Positions 13,068 to 25,211 of a stretch of 64,000 nucleotides of DNA are shown piece by piece. How positions within the stretch are numbered: position 1 is the first letter of the stretch; every line of letters begins with the position of its first letter. The DNA comes from Zarea fungicola (Eukaryota > Ascomycota > Sordariomycetes > Hypocreales > Cordycipitaceae): the NCBI GenBank assembly GCA_900169235.1, contig FWCC01000079.1:124001-188000 (forward strand), written 5' to 3'. The notes under the pieces were generated by a model, which saw only the letters and a list, made by a program, of their open reading frames with translations, was not told the DNA's origin and searched no databases. The translations under genes were made by a program, and so were the position numbers.

Positions 13068-14032
13068 GATATCTGTCTTTTAAGTAACTGCGCGAGAGAG
13101 CGTTGGCTACTGTTTGACAGCCGTGTTTGGCGTTGTATCGAGGGCAATGCGAATATCTACTTCTGCTCCGTGGGGTTTCTCAAAGGATTCAGTGAATTTA
13201 CCACTTTTTCGTGGTGCGATACTAGCCACAGTGGAGCTTACAACTGATATCGCCACACTTCAAATGTGGCGAACGAAGCAAGTCACGTGTAAGACGAAGT
13301 GGAGGGCTGGCTGCAAGACAATGATTTCGAAGCCATGAAACGCCGTCTGCGTGTCAACAAGTCTAGTAAATTTGCTATATATTATATGCCATTTCTTTTG
13401 TCTATCCATTCTCTATGCGCGGTATTCTCATCTTGTAATTTCAGGATTTTTATTTGTGTTGCACGAGAGCTGTTTTCTCAGTCTACTGCACCGTCCCTTT
13501 ATAAAGTGTAAGGCTTTGGGCGGCTAAGACGAATTTCTTCGCTGTGCAGTCTTTTAAACGACAATGAGGAATGCCTTGCTCCAGGCGTATAAACTATCTC
13601 GACAATTAATAAACGATCAACAAGAATGGAAATAGTCAGCATCATGGTTTCCTAAATTAAATAAAAGAAAGAATATGTCTTTTAACTTGGCAGTCACTAA
13701 TTGCCCGCCACGGACAAGACTTGCCGAGGGGCTATGGTGGGAAGCCAAGGGTGGCGCAGCAAACGTCAGCGTGTAAAGAGCCACTGATGAGCGTGTTTGG
13801 TGCTGCGTAATCTACCCGCATTCGTCGTGGCCTGCCCCCGGTTCAACCGAGACGCCGCAAGTTTCGACCTTAAATAATCATCAGCACCCAACACTTTTTC
13901 ATTTACCGCATTTTCTTATTTTAACCCATTCGCCTGTTGTCCGGCACTGCTTCTCTCTACAGCCATCCCGCAAAAGTACAGCGCGATATACGCGAATCCC
14001 GCGAATCCGTTTGCGACGCAACTACCAAAATA
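13068..14032. promoter_or_regulatory. divergent promoter region of eIF3g and the CYSTM-like gene
   Basis: The two genes are transcribed away from each other over 965 bp. A TATAAA-like box lies at about 13500. Pyrimidine-rich sequence precedes the + strand gene (about 13890-13960), typical of fungal transcription start regions. No further coding sequence is seen. Confidence 0.4.
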
Positions 14033-14410
14033 ATGTCCAGCAAGAATGAGCAGCCACCGCCATACGGCGGCCCCAACCCTCCCCAGGCCACATACCCCGG
14101 CTCAGGCCCTTCACAATCACCATACCAACAGAATGGCCCCTACGGAGCACCCCAGCAACCATACTATCAGCCTGGCCCGCAGATGGGATATCACCAGCAG
14201 CAGCCATACGGCCAGCAGCAATATGGCCCACCCCAAGGGCAGTACCAGCAGCCCTATTATCAGCAAGGACCTTACCAGCAACAAGGATACCAGCAAGGGG
14301 GCTACAACAACAACAGTGGAGGTGGCGGTGCTGGTGCCGCGACTGGTATCCTCGGTGGTCTAGCTGCCGCCTGCGCCTGCTGCTGCTGTATGGATTTGTG
14401 CCTGTTCTAA
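14033..14410 (+). CDS. small Gln/Tyr/Pro-rich protein with C-terminal Cys-rich membrane module (CYSTM-like)
   Basis: Predicted 125-residue single-exon protein. About 95 residues are low-complexity Pro-Gln-Tyr-Gly repeats (PYQQ, PYYQQGP, YGQQQYG), followed by Gly-rich sequence, a hydrophobic GILGGLAAACACCCCMDLCLF tail, and the stop. The Cys-run at the very C-terminus after a flexible polar stretch is the layout of CYSTM proteins, short tail-anchored stress-linked proteins at the plasma membrane; the cysteines are often acylated in such proteins. The ATG at 14033 (ATAATGTCC) was preferred over an in-frame ATG at 13937 because the intervening sequence reads like a leader. The function in this organism is not known. 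Confidence 0.75.
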   Translation: MSSKNEQPPPYGGPNPPQATYPGSGPSQSPYQQNGPYGAPQQPYYQPGPQMGYHQQQPYGQQQYGPPQGQYQQPYYQQGPYQQQGYQQGGYNNNSGGGGAGAATGILGGLAAACACCCCMDLCLF

Positions 14411-15603
14411 AGAACGGCATGATTCTGGAGGGCAGAATATAAGAAAATGATGAATACGGTAGTACGGCGCTGGCGTCACCGTCCCTCAGACACACCCTGA
14501 CTGAAAGTAATGGATTGGTTTGGTGTTTATGGCTTGGTAAATCGGTGTTTTATTAATGTACATGGTTTCTTTTTTTTTCTCTCCTTTTGCAGGCGTTGAA
14601 CAGAATCTGGGCTGTTTGTACGCTATATTTCCACGAGGATTAGACTTCACTAATACATGTGTCTCTTTTGCCATGCCTTTGCCTCTCCTTTCCCCAGTAG
14701 GGCAGCGGCACATGAGTGTGACGGTGTGCAACAAGAAATGTGTTCCAAGATGAGCCCCCATCAACGCAAACTGATAGCGGCCGTTTCGGTTCCTTATTGC
14801 AAGCATGCTCGACGATGCCGAGTGCACATCAGCTGCATGTGGTACTGTCATACAGCCTCAGCGTGGTTTGCCCTCCGCCAATGAATCATCGTCGCACACC
14901 TACCTGCCAGCCGAGCTTAGGTTTGTGAGCTCGTTACTCCATACAATCTGTGGCGTTGCTTTTTTGGCGCCGGTGAAAGCTTGATTCAATGATGGAGAGT
15001 GTTTAATTGGCCACCTGTCGACCCCTGAAAGGGTAATGTAGGGGGGAAAAAGTTGGCATCAACGAATTGCAATGCAACAATATATTGAGCGCCCGCTGGC
15101 AAGAAGCAGGATTTTTTTGAGCCTAGCGTGAGCCATCAAAGGGAGGAAGGCGCCTCCCCGAGCTTCCCCAGGGCTAACGGGAGCCAACCAAGCCACCTGT
15201 GACATCACCAGCCGTAGGGGGCGTCCCACCAAAATTGTGTCAGAGAGTAATGTTTGATGGCGGGTCACTCATTTATATCATCGTGGTACTGGCGTCATTG
15301 TCCCTTGTCCAGTCTTCACGGTTTCTCTTTCACCACATTTCTGTTAACCTCTTTTCGCTTTGTTTAGCGTCGGACAGCCCTCATCAACAAACCAGCAATC
15401 TCAAACGCAGCGGACCACCGTCTTACCGATTCGATAATACTACCGTTAGCATTTGCAAACGCCCTGCGAACGCCAACCAAGCAACCTCGCCTCTGCATGG
15501 CCTCAACGCCTTTGTCCACAATACTTTCACCCACAAGCAAAACCCGGCAATTATAAGGCCATTTGCTCAAGGGTCACGCCCTCGCCTTTGGCGTTCATCG
15601 ATC
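14411..15603 (+). promoter_or_regulatory. intergenic and upstream region of the CSC1-like gene
   Basis: About 1.2 kb between two + strand genes. The CSC1-like frame is open back to about 15199, but that part has leader-like composition. The last 300 bp are pyrimidine-rich and probably 5' untranslated. No other gene is seen. Confidence 0.4.
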
Positions 15604-18600
15604 ATGGAGGGGGCACAACCTCGACTCGCCTTCTCAACAGTTGGGCGGATGCTTTTTACATCAGCCTGGCTACTACCCTCGCCAGCCATGGGGGTCTCAA
15701 ATACCATCACAACTGGCATGGGGCCTGTAAACATACTGTCCAAAAGAGCTGATGACAATGATGGCCCAACCACGGCACAAGAACGATCGGGTATTGGCAT
15801 TGTAACCTTTGTTACGTCCATTGCCACTGCACTTATCATTTTTGCTGTTCAGATATCACTGTTTGCGCTCCTTCGTAACAAGCTTGCACGCATTTTGTAC
15901 GTATCTTGCGATCGCTTTTGTATACTATTTCAGTGCTGACCAGCTCTTAGCAAGCCAAAAACGTACCTTGTCCCGGAACGGGAGAGGACTGAACCACCGC
16001 CAAACAACTTTTTCGCCATGATTAGGACTGTGGTTAATTTCAAAGATCGGGAAATTATTGACAAGTGCGGTCTCGATGCATACTTCTTCTTGCGATATCT
16101 GAAAACGCTGCTCATTATCTTCATACCGATCTGCGCCATTGTTTTACCTGTTTTGATCCCCCTCAACTATGTGGGCGGCATTGGTCAACGAGTTGACCAG
16201 ACAGCTAATTCCACTGACACTGAAAGTGTAACCGGTTTGGATACTTTGGCTTGGAGAAATATTCGACCTGAAAACACGAGTCGTTATGCCGCACATCTTG
16301 TTATGGCTCTCCTTGTGGGCATATGGGTGTGCGGTGTTTTCTTTTTCGAACTCAAAGCCTACATCAAAGTCCGACAAGATTACCTCACAAGTGCCGAACA
16401 CCGCCTCCGCGCATCTGCAACCACAGTTCTTCTGAATTCGATTCCAAATAAATGGCTAAGCGAAGATGCCCTCCGTGGACTTCTCGATGTTTTCCCTGGC
16501 GGAGTAAGGAATGTGTGGCTGAACCGGGACATGACCCAATTGCTCGACAAAGTAAACCGGCGCGAAAAAGTTCATGCAGCCCTCGAAAACGCCGAAACCG
16601 AGCTCATAAAAGCCGCGAAGAAGGTGCAGCTCAAGAAGCAACGAGCGGAAGAGAAAAGGGAGCGGAGGAAACTGAAGCTCGGTGATCTGACAAAGGAGGA
16701 AAAGGCCGCCCGCAGTGCCCAACGCGATGCGGAAGCCAACAAAGTTGCAAAGAGTGGACAGGGCGGTGATGCTGGCAATCCAAACGAGGTTCCACATACT
16801 GTCAGTGACGGTGTTCAAGAATCTGCAATAGAAATAGAAGAGCAACATCATCATGAGCACTCCGCCCAGCAAACAGACGAGCAACCCGAAGAGCAACCCG
16901 AAGAGCATCATGTCAAAAACCCATTTGTTGGTTTGAGTAAAACCTCTTCGAAAGTAGCCAACGAACTAAAGCATGCAGCTGTCAAGTCCGGTAAAGGTAT
17001 CGATGGCAAGATGGGAACGACGAATGGGTTTGCACCTCTCTCACCGACAAGTCCGAACAGCCTCTCCTTCTCTCTTCAGCGAGTTGGTACTGTCGGATCT
17101 CGTGCAACACACTCACCTGCCGGCTCAATTCTTTCCGTCACATCCACCAGTGCGATACAAAAGCCGGAGGATAGGGATCACGGCGTCGAGGGTAACACGG
17201 TTAGAACGGCGAAAGACCGGGACTACATGGACAGCACCACCACTGATCGCTTCTGGCAGTTTTGGAAACCACCGTCTGGTGGATATGCCTCCCCAGTGCC
17301 TCAGGGTCCCGAAGCGGAAGATTACATGTCTACCAGCAAAAACCAAGACAAGACAACTTGGGAGATAATGAAAGGGCTCATTCCATTTATGGGCAAAGAT
17401 GTAAAAGATTTTGATTATCCTGAGGCATTCAACCCCGACTACAACAACGACACAGAGGAAGAAACTGCTGAATGGCGCAAGTATCTTAAGAAGAAACACC
17501 GCCCTACACATCATCTGCCATTGTTTGGCGTCAACTGGCTCTTTGGCGTTCCTTGGGTTACCAAAAAGGTCGACACGATTTACTACTGCCGGAAGGAGTT
17601 AGCTCGCTTAAACCTTGAAATCGAAGAAGATCAGAAGTACCCTGAACGCTATCCACTCATGCGGTCTGCATTTGTACAGTTTAATCATCAAATTGCAGCT
17701 CACATGGCCTGCCAAAGCGCGGTTCATCACCTCCCTCGTCACATGGCACCCAGGATTATCGAAATATCGCCCAGGGATGTTGTTTGGGACAACATGGCAA
17801 TATCATGGTGGGGAGAAGGCATTCGTGGCTTCCTCGTCATTGGTGTTGTGTGCACCATGGCTTTCCTTTGGGCCATCCCGGTTGCTTGGACGGCTGCACT
17901 GAGCCAGCTTGACACATTAATTCAAGAAAACAAATGGCTTGATTTTCTGACTAAAAACCACCAAGTCGAGAATCTTGCCAAGATTATTGCAGGTGTCTTG
18001 CCCACCGCAGTTTTGGCATTGCTGCTGGTTTTGGTGCCATTCATCTTGACTTTTCTCGCTGGTGTCCGGGGGGCAAAAACCGGCTCACAAAAGGCCGAGT
18101 TTGTTCAGTTTTTCTACTTTGTCTTCCTATTTCTTCAAGTCTTCCTTGTTGTATCAATTGCCTCCTTTTTTGCGGCCAACCTTGACAAATTCATCAACAA
18201 CATCAGGAAGAGTTTCGATTCAGTGCAGGCCGTACTGGATTTGTTGGCCAACAACTTGCCCAAAGCTGCCAACTATTTCTTCAACTACATGGTCCTACAA
18301 GCTTTATCTACCAGCTCTGGTACGCTGTTGCAAATTGTGTCACTACTCATGTGGTTCGTTGTTGGGCCGATGTTTGATAGTACGGCTCGCAACAAGTGGG
18401 CACGCAACACCAACCTCAACAATGTCGAATGGGGCGCATTCTTCCCAGTGTATACCAATTTCGCCTGCATTGCTATTTTTTACTGCGTCATTTCGCCGTT
18501 GATTTCAGTCTTTGCGGTAATTACTTTTGGTCTCCTATGGCTTGCTCAGCGTTATGCGATGGTCTACGTCTACCGCATGGAGTATGACACAGGCGGTGTT

Positions 18601-19494
18601 CTCTATCCACGCGCTATTAACCAGACCTTCACCGGACTCTACTTAATGCAGCTATGTATGGCAGGTATGTTTTTCATCGTTACCGACGAGAAGCACGAAC
18701 GACCTTGTATTCCCCATGGCGCCATCATGTTGGTTTTCATGTTTTTGACCATGATTTACCAATACTTGCTCAATCGATCCTTTTCTCCACTCTTTCGGTA
18801 CTTGCCTATTTCGTTTGAGGATGAGGCGGTCCTGCGTGATGAAGCATTCCAGCGAGCTCAAGACTCCCGATGGGGCGTAGACAACGAGGACGAGGACGAA
18901 GATGAAGTTGACGATGACAATGAAGAGCAGATGCGAGAAAAATCGCCCTCTGCTGCTGGTGACGGAGAGGGCATTGAACTCAGCGACATGCCGCGTGAAG
19001 AGAACAAGTCGACAGGAATACTGAAGCGCAACCCCGTTCATCAGGTAGGAGCGTGGGCTAAGGTCGGCGGAAAGCAGGTCGGCGGCTGGGCGAAGGGGGG
19101 AGGTAACCAGTTGCTCCGCCTAACAAAGGTCGACCGCAACTCACAGGCGGCGCAGTATCGCCGCCAACAGAGGATTAAGGACCTTGAGGCACAGCGTGCA
19201 ATGGGGAATGCCCTCTTCGGCGGTGTCCACGACGAAATCGAAGATCTTACACCAGATGAGAGGGATATGCTCACCCGCCACGCATTTCTTCACTATGCCC
19301 TTCGTGCGCGCCGACCGGCAGTTTGGATCCCACGCGACGATCTGGGCATCAGCGAGGACGAGATTCGTCGTACGCAGCAGTTTAGCGAGCACATTTGGAT
19401 CACCGATGAAGGAACTGCGCTCGATAGTAAAGTGCGCGTGATTTACGGCAAGCATCCGCCCGATTTTTCAGAGATTGACCTGATCAACCTATAA
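15604..19494 (+). CDS. CSC1/OSCA/RSN1-type 10-TM calcium-permeable cation channel family protein
   Basis: Predicted 1278-residue membrane protein in two exons, 15604-15896 and 15951-19494; the 54-bp intron has donor GTACGT and acceptor CTTAG. Splicing joins LLRNKLARI to FKPKTYLVPERERTE, the conserved end of the first TM unit. Domain order: N-terminal RSN1 TM unit (first TM VTFVTSIATALIIFAVQISL, then LKTLLIIFIPICAIVLPVLI), a long charged cytosolic PHM7-type domain with Lys/Arg-rich helix and poly-acidic spacer, a multi-TM core from about FLVIGVVCTMAFLWAIPVAW onward, and a cytosolic tail with an acidic run (EDEDEDEVDDDNEE) and terminal conserved block (HPPDFSEIDLINL). Family members act as osmosensitive or mechanosensitive cation channels; others are annotated as phosphate-related. 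An in-frame downstream ATG (15649) could instead head a signal peptide. Confidence 0.9.
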
Positions 19495-20150
19495 GTCGAG
19501 TTTTGGCACGGAGGACTGAGCAACCAAATTCATGGCATAGTATGAATCATTCACGCATAGCCGTCCATTCACGTTTAGACTATCACTTCCCTTTATTTGT
19601 CTGTCTTTTTCCATACCCTTCACTTTTGCAGGCTCTTTTGCCTTTTTGCACATTTTTTAGCGTTTCCTTTCCACACATGGTCAGTTTTTTTGCTGCCACT
19701 CATTCACTCTATCATTGGAATGTTTCTCTTCTCTTTATTTTGTATTCTTCTTGGACAACAAATCGACTTGACTGTCCTTGGTAGATTAAGTAGCTCAACG
19801 AAGAACAGAACTTACGACTTGAAAAACACACGACAAAATGAATGCCCAAATATAAATTCTAAATTTCTATTTTATAATTACCGTCATGTGCTTTTTCCTA
19901 CACATGATTTCCATCTAGTAACATCCGTGCATAGATAAGTGGAAACGCCTATCCAACAGACCGATGTGAGAAGTTGTACGTTTTGAACACCCCATCGAAC
20001 CAGCAAGTGAAGATACGCCAACGCAGTATGTATGCAAAGAAAAAATATGCTCAAAAAAACGCCGGCAATAAGTCAATCAGTCAAAAATGTCATCGCCAAA
20101 AACTTCAAACAAGTCATTTACCAAAAAGGGCACTCTCGTCATCTTCCTCA
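19495..20150. other. intergenic between convergent genes
   Basis: Both flanking genes end here. The sequence is T-rich and AT-rich with no supported coding frame, and probably contains two sets of 3' end signals. Confidence 0.5.
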
Positions 20151-21654
20151 TCAATACTCCTTATTCTTCTTCGATGTGGCGACAACATCATCCATTTCTT
20201 GCTGCAGGGCGTCATTGAAGAACTCGGCATTATCGAGGTAGAGATGGTGACCGGCCTTGGGCACAATGATGACCTTTACACTACCGTTTTCAGCACGCTT
20301 CTCCTCCTCAGTAGCGCAGGCAAGGGTCTCAATCTTGGCCTGCTTGAGCTTCTCCTCCGAGGCGAGTCCTCCGGCGACATCCATCCAGTCGTTTTCGCCA
20401 TACATGAAGACGATGGGGAAGCCATGCTCTTTACGGGCGGGAGCGCCGTTCGGTTGCGGGATGGGCTGGCGGCCAACGTCTTGAATGCGGTTGATTACAG
20501 GTCGGCGAGCGTAGGCACCGGGAGCGAGTATGTAGGCGAGCGCGTACTCGCCGCTGCCCTTTTGCTTGAAGATAGAGAAGGAGTAGTCGTGGAGGGCCTG
20601 CGACTCGGGTCCGGGCAGGTGATTGAAGCGGCGCGAGGTCCAGCCGGATACGAAGCGCGGACCGAGGGGTCCCGTCATACGGATGATGCTAAAAGGCGAG
20701 ACATTGGCGTCCCATAGCCAGACGAGCCAGCTGGGAAGGGGTCGTCGAGGGGCGGGGGCACCGCCCATCTTGCTTGACGCGGCTGCGGCTGCGGTGGCCT
20801 TTGCGGCATTGCTGTTACCGTTTTCCGTGACGGTCAGTTGGTCTTGGGTGAATTCGTTTTCGAGGGTCGATTCTTCGGGTTCGGGCATCGAGGCGCTGAC
20901 GGCGTAGGGGTCTTCGGGAATGCCGACAGGCGAGGCGAGGATGAGCTTCTTGAGGTGGCCTGGGTACTTCAGAGAGTAGGATACAGCCAAGTAACCGCCG
21001 AGGGAGTGGCCAAGGAGGGTGAAGCGCTCAATCTTGCGCTTCTTGCGCCACTCCTCCAGTGCATCGATAAACCAGTCCTCAGCCTCGATGACCTGCTGTT
21101 CCTTGTTTTTGGCGTGGATCTTGAATGAGGGACGAGACGAGTTACCCATACCGAGCATGTCGAGGGCGTAGAGTTTTAGGCCAGGCATGCGGGTAATCGG
21201 CTCCAGGTTCTTGTAAAAGAAACCTAGACCAGCGCCATAGCCGTGAACAACCACGAGTGTCTCTTGTTCTTTTTCGCCGACTTTTTCAACAAGGACCTCG
21301 TTGAGAGCACGGTTTTTGCCCGAGAGGTGGACCATTGTCCGGCGCCAGACTCGTGTGCCGATGGCATCTGGTGTTGACGAGGCGTTCGGGTTTGCGGCGC
21401 TGTCGGCGGCTTCTCTGAGGGTTGGGATGAAGGACAGAACTTTTCGCTCAACCATGGACGGTGTTACACTCGTCCACTACGGGGTTGAATTAGCAAGTGA
21501 TGTACAGTACAGTAGGGTGCGACAATATCCATACCCATTGATAGGCGGCTTCTTTGTAGCCGAGAGGGAAATAAACCGAGGGCGGTTGTGACTGTCTTTG
21601 CTGCTTGATTTGCTGCTGCTGCACCTGGGCAGAGGGATGCTCCGTGGCAGCCAT
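20151..21654 (-). CDS. alpha/beta hydrolase of the ABHD5/CLD1/ICT1 family
   Basis: Predicted 481-residue lipid hydrolase or acyltransferase. Exons are 21654-21535 and 21476-20151; the 58-bp intron (GTATGG, CCGTAG) joins KEAAYQW to WTSVTPSMVERK in phase. Motifs: oxyanion-hole HGYGAGLGFFYKN near residue 118, nucleophile elbow GHSLGGY with catalytic Ser near 196, a lid with a low-complexity insertion (KATAAAAASSKMGG), an acid-strand FMYGENDWMD, and near 450 the HHLYLDN block. That block supplies the catalytic His and an H-x4-D acyltransferase motif, as in ABHD5 and yeast Ict1/Cld1. Relatives remodel cardiolipin or phosphatidic acid. The Ser nucleophile is present, unlike mammalian ABHD5. An in-frame ATG at 21768 would add a basic, hydroxylated extension that could be a mitochondrial presequence. 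Confidence 0.88.
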
Positions 21655-23243
21655 CTTGGGAGGATGCGATGATGCTGATGAGGTGGGAAAGGATGAGGCC
21701 AAAGTGATGCGCGAGCGTTGGAAAAAGACGGTACCCTTTTGCTGTTTGAGCATTCCGCCTCTTTCCAAGAAATCAGGGCTGTGACGGGGCTTTTAAACAG
21801 AGCCCCCGGCACAGCTTATCCTGAATTTGCGCAACGACAAAGGCGGCCGAAGAATGGTGCAGGCCGATAAGAAGGCGGACAAAGCGCTGCTAACCCGGGG
21901 CGGTGGCAGCAGCAAGGGCTGGAATTAGGCCGCAGAGAGCGTGCGTGAGCCTCCGCGCGTCAACGTCACCAGAAAATTGTAATACAGGCACTTGTTCGTC
22001 AAATGGCGGATTGGATGCACTGTTTGGGCCAGCTCTTTTTGCGGATATTCTAGGAGCAAACCCGCCCGGAGTTAAGAAGGCTTCGCTCGCATTCGCACAA
22101 GTGTCGGGGTTTGCTTCGATCCGCGTCCGACACGCTATAGTTCAGCACAGAGTCAAGGTTTGGCGCCGACAGATTTGTGTTCGGGGTTTCCGTGCTGGGT
22201 CTGCGTCAGGGACGATTACTTTAGTGTTTGGTAAGAAGAGAAAGAGATGGAATCGAGATGGAGGAGGAAGTTTTCGGAATCGGTTGGGGAAGGGCCATTA
22301 GTTGACGACAACATGGGCCAACTGTCTAGTAGGTAAGTAACTAACGTGGTAATTTTAGGGGGAAGAGTTGTGCTGAGGGCCAATTGTTGGTAGCATGTCC
22401 CAGCGTCAAATTGGGTCCATAGGTAGGCACTTGGGTTCCGACACTTTACCAGAGGCAAAATAATGCAATTATGAAGATTTCATCTCGCGCATTTCAGTTG
22501 GGACACGTTGAGCAGTCCCTAGGCCGATGGGCTGTTGGCACTGCATCTAACTGCCAAAGATCCAGGGCAGCTAATAAGCCACAAACCGAGAGGCTTGTGA
22601 CCGAGGCCGCTGGCGAGCGGACAAGCCGTTGTTTCCCCCAACGTGTGCTCTTGGGTGGCTCAGCGAGGTGCTGCTGTGGGCTTCATTAGCGGCCCGGGCG
22701 TAGCGGGGTCATCTTTACCTGGAGCCATACTACCTGTAGCTGTACTAAAGTAACAATGACGTCCATTGTCGCTAGGCCCAGCTTCTCGGCTGTAGGTACA
22801 GATTACAGTGGGTGGCTGTTGGCCAGTTGCTGCTTTCTGCACCAGTAGGTAGGTTCTGGCGTCAGGGGACCCGCTTCAAACAACGCCCCGTCCCTCACCT
22901 TTTTTTTTTGCCCTTGCCCGTGACAGTCAACATTGGCGTGGAGCTTTCATGATTGCGAACCCGGCCGCGACACAGTTTCATCGCCAACGCGATTCCGACC
23001 CCTGGACGTTTGGCAACAAGCATTCAATCGAACTGAACTGCTTGACCCTCTGAACCCTAAAATCATCGATTTCCCGCCCGCCACTGCCTGTCGCGTGGGG
23101 CAGCGGCCGGACCATCTTAAAGAGCCATCCCGAGCTGGAGCTGCTACCAAACGGCTTTCCTAGCCCAGAGCACCGCATCGTCGCACAATTTATATTACTG
23201 CATATATCATCCGCTCGTCAATTGACGAGCATAAAGTACACCC
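21655..23243. promoter_or_regulatory. divergent promoter region
   Basis: About 1.6 kb between the hydrolase gene (-) and the Spo7-like gene (+), so both promoters lie here. No coding frame with recognisable content was found. Confidence 0.45.
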
Positions 23244-24557
23244 ATGACCGAAGACCTTGATTCCATCGTCAAGGGCGCCCCCGTGGCTGCCCCGGACATC
23301 AAGGCCGTCGCCACGGGCACCAGTCCCATCCTCCAAGAAGATGTCACTCAAGGCGACCCCTTGCACAACACCCCGAGCTCGCCATCCATGATCTACCTCA
23401 ACCTCCTTATTCTCGAAGCCTCCCTCCGAGCGCAGTTTCTTGAGCTGCGCGCCCGCCGGCGCCACCACACCTTCTTCCTGACCTTGCTCACGATCTGGGT
23501 GGGCTTCTTTGGCTACAAGCTCTACTTTGCCCCGCGCGAGGACGGCCGCGGCGTCGGCGGCTCCATCTACTGGGCCGTCGAGGGCGCGCAGAAAGTGTGC
23601 TTCATGGGTGGCATCATAACCGCCGTCCTCGTCTGGGCCACGGGTATCTGGGAGCGCGGTATCCGCTGGCCGCGCCGCTGGTTCGCCATCTCCAACCGTG
23701 GACTGCGCGGCTTCAACTGCAAGCTGGTCCTTGTCCGCCGGCCCTGGTGGGCCGAGGCTCTCTCCTCGGTCGGCTTCTTTCTCACCTACGGTCTCTTTGC
23801 GCACACCGCGAGCTCCTCCTACCGCCATGTCGACCCTTCCCTGCTGCGGGAGGTAGAAAAGGAGCTACAGCTCTCAGGCGACGGCCATCCGACCCTAATA
23901 CTGCCCCACGAGGACGATGTACGAGGCGGGCACGAGGAGGATCTCGCACCTGGTGGCGACTACGTCAAGCTGCTACTCCTCGCCAAGCCCTTCTCGCCCA
24001 CCTTTCGTGAGAACTGGGAGCTATATCGAACAGAGTACTGGGAACGCGAGAACGAGCGCAGGGCTCTGCTTCGACAAAAGGTCAAGGACTATGATACGAA
24101 GCTTGCCAGGGCGCAGCATGGCTGGCTGTGGCGACTGCCCTGGAAAAAGGCACAAGTTAAACGCCCGGAGGCGAACACTAAAGTCATCCACAAGAGCCAC
24201 CTCAGCACGGAACGGCTTCACAAGCGCCGCAGTAGCAGTGTACGGCGCGGATCCGTCAGCTCGACGCGCAGTGGTACTCCGTCCTTTGACCTTGACGACG
24301 GCCATCCGACAACGCGCAGGACGGGCTCGATTTCCAGCTTAACTGAGAAGCGACGGAAGAAAGCCTCGGTTGCACCCAAGACGCGGAAACAGGGGTCGGA
24401 ATCACGGTCAGTCACGCCAGACCTACCAATCTCGCCGCTCTCGGGAGGAGAAGCACATATCAAGAGGGAGGGCACACCAGAGAGCAGCAGAGTCTTGCGA
24501 AGTGCTGGTAGTGGCACGCCGAAGGCGAAGAGTGCGTCACATGGAGAATTGAAATGA
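23244..24557 (+). CDS. spo7: Spo7-like regulatory subunit of the nuclear-envelope phosphatidate phosphatase activator
   Basis: Predicted 437-residue single-exon protein. The Nem1-Spo7 complex dephosphorylates and activates Pah1-type phosphatidate phosphatase at the ER and nuclear envelope, steering lipid flux to triacylglycerol. Visible features: conserved YLNLLILEASLRAQFLELRA at about residues 51-70, TM1 at about 75-95 (TFFLTLLTIWVGFFGYKLYF), TM2 at about 118-136, and the cytosolic block KPFSPTFRENWELYRTEYWE, which is typical of Spo7. A long Ser/Arg/Lys-rich tail from about residue 320 makes it much longer than yeast Spo7 (259 residues); such tails are common in filamentous fungi. The first ATG is in a reasonable context and the frame is uninterrupted. 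Confidence 0.85.
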   Translation: MTEDLDSIVKGAPVAAPDIKAVATGTSPILQEDVTQGDPLHNTPSSPSMIYLNLLILEASLRAQFLELRARRRHHTFFLTLLTIWVGFFGYKLYFAPREDGRGVGGSIYWAVEGAQKVCFMGGIITAVLVWATGIWERGIRWPRRWFAISNRGLRGFNCKLVLVRRPWWAEALSSVGFFLTYGLFAHTASSSYRHVDPSLLREVEKELQLSGDGHPTLILPHEDDVRGGHEEDLAPGGDYVKLLLLAKPFSPTFRENWELYRTEYWERENERRALLRQKVKDYDTKLARAQHGWLWRLPWKKAQVKRPEANTKVIHKSHLSTERLHKRRSSSVRRGSVSSTRSGTPSFDLDDGHPTTRRTGSISSLTEKRRKKASVAPKTRKQGSESRSVTPDLPISPLSGGEAHIKREGTPESSRVLRSAGSGTPKAKSASHGELK

Positions 24558-25211
24558 TAATTTTGTGAGATTATGCGTTAAATAGCGGCTGGGCATTTGA
24601 TTGAAATAGTTATTTTGCTTGACATTTATAATTTTGCCCGCCGTGTTATGTGCCTTGGTATCGACAATGCGTCTTAGTTGTTTGCAAGGCGAAGCAGCCT
24701 TCGCAGGATCCCCTGTGATATCGCGTGAGTGGCGCAAAGTTACGACTCCAAAAACAAGAACATTAAACGAGGCGGGTTTAAATTTTAAAAGTCCCATATT
24801 GCCAATCTGCCAATGGCTTGCAGTTAGACACAGCAACAGCCAAACATATCCCCTCCCAGGGTAGCGTCACCCCACCAGTGACTGGTTCCAGTGAGATTGT
24901 AAAAGCCACAATGAGTCACAAGTCACAGAGCCTTCTTTTGCATTCCCAGAAAGGAAACCCAATGTATCACGGCGAGTTGTCATTGGGCAATTGAACGATG
25001 TTGTTACCGAAGAATGTTTCCTCCAAGTGCCTGTTACATCGTGGAAGAGATCCATGTCGTGACTCAAATCAATCTCTAGAGCTGCGCTGGTGGATAGTGT
25101 TCTCAGCTCCTACACGCAGATCGTTCAAGAAACGGACGGTTTAAAAGGCTAGCGAGTTGGAACTTCTTGCAATCGTTTAGACACTTTGCGACTTGACAAT
25201 ACCACTTCACA
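24558..25211 (+). promoter_or_regulatory. intergenic, upstream of the GNAT gene
   Basis: About 650 bp between two + strand genes. It holds the Spo7-like 3' end, which is AT-rich, and the GNAT promoter. No further gene is seen. Confidence 0.4.

Noticed and set aside
12561..13247. 228-codon open frame antisense to eIF3g
   Set aside because: It crosses the eIF3g introns and reflects its codon bias; eIF3g is unmistakable on the other strand.
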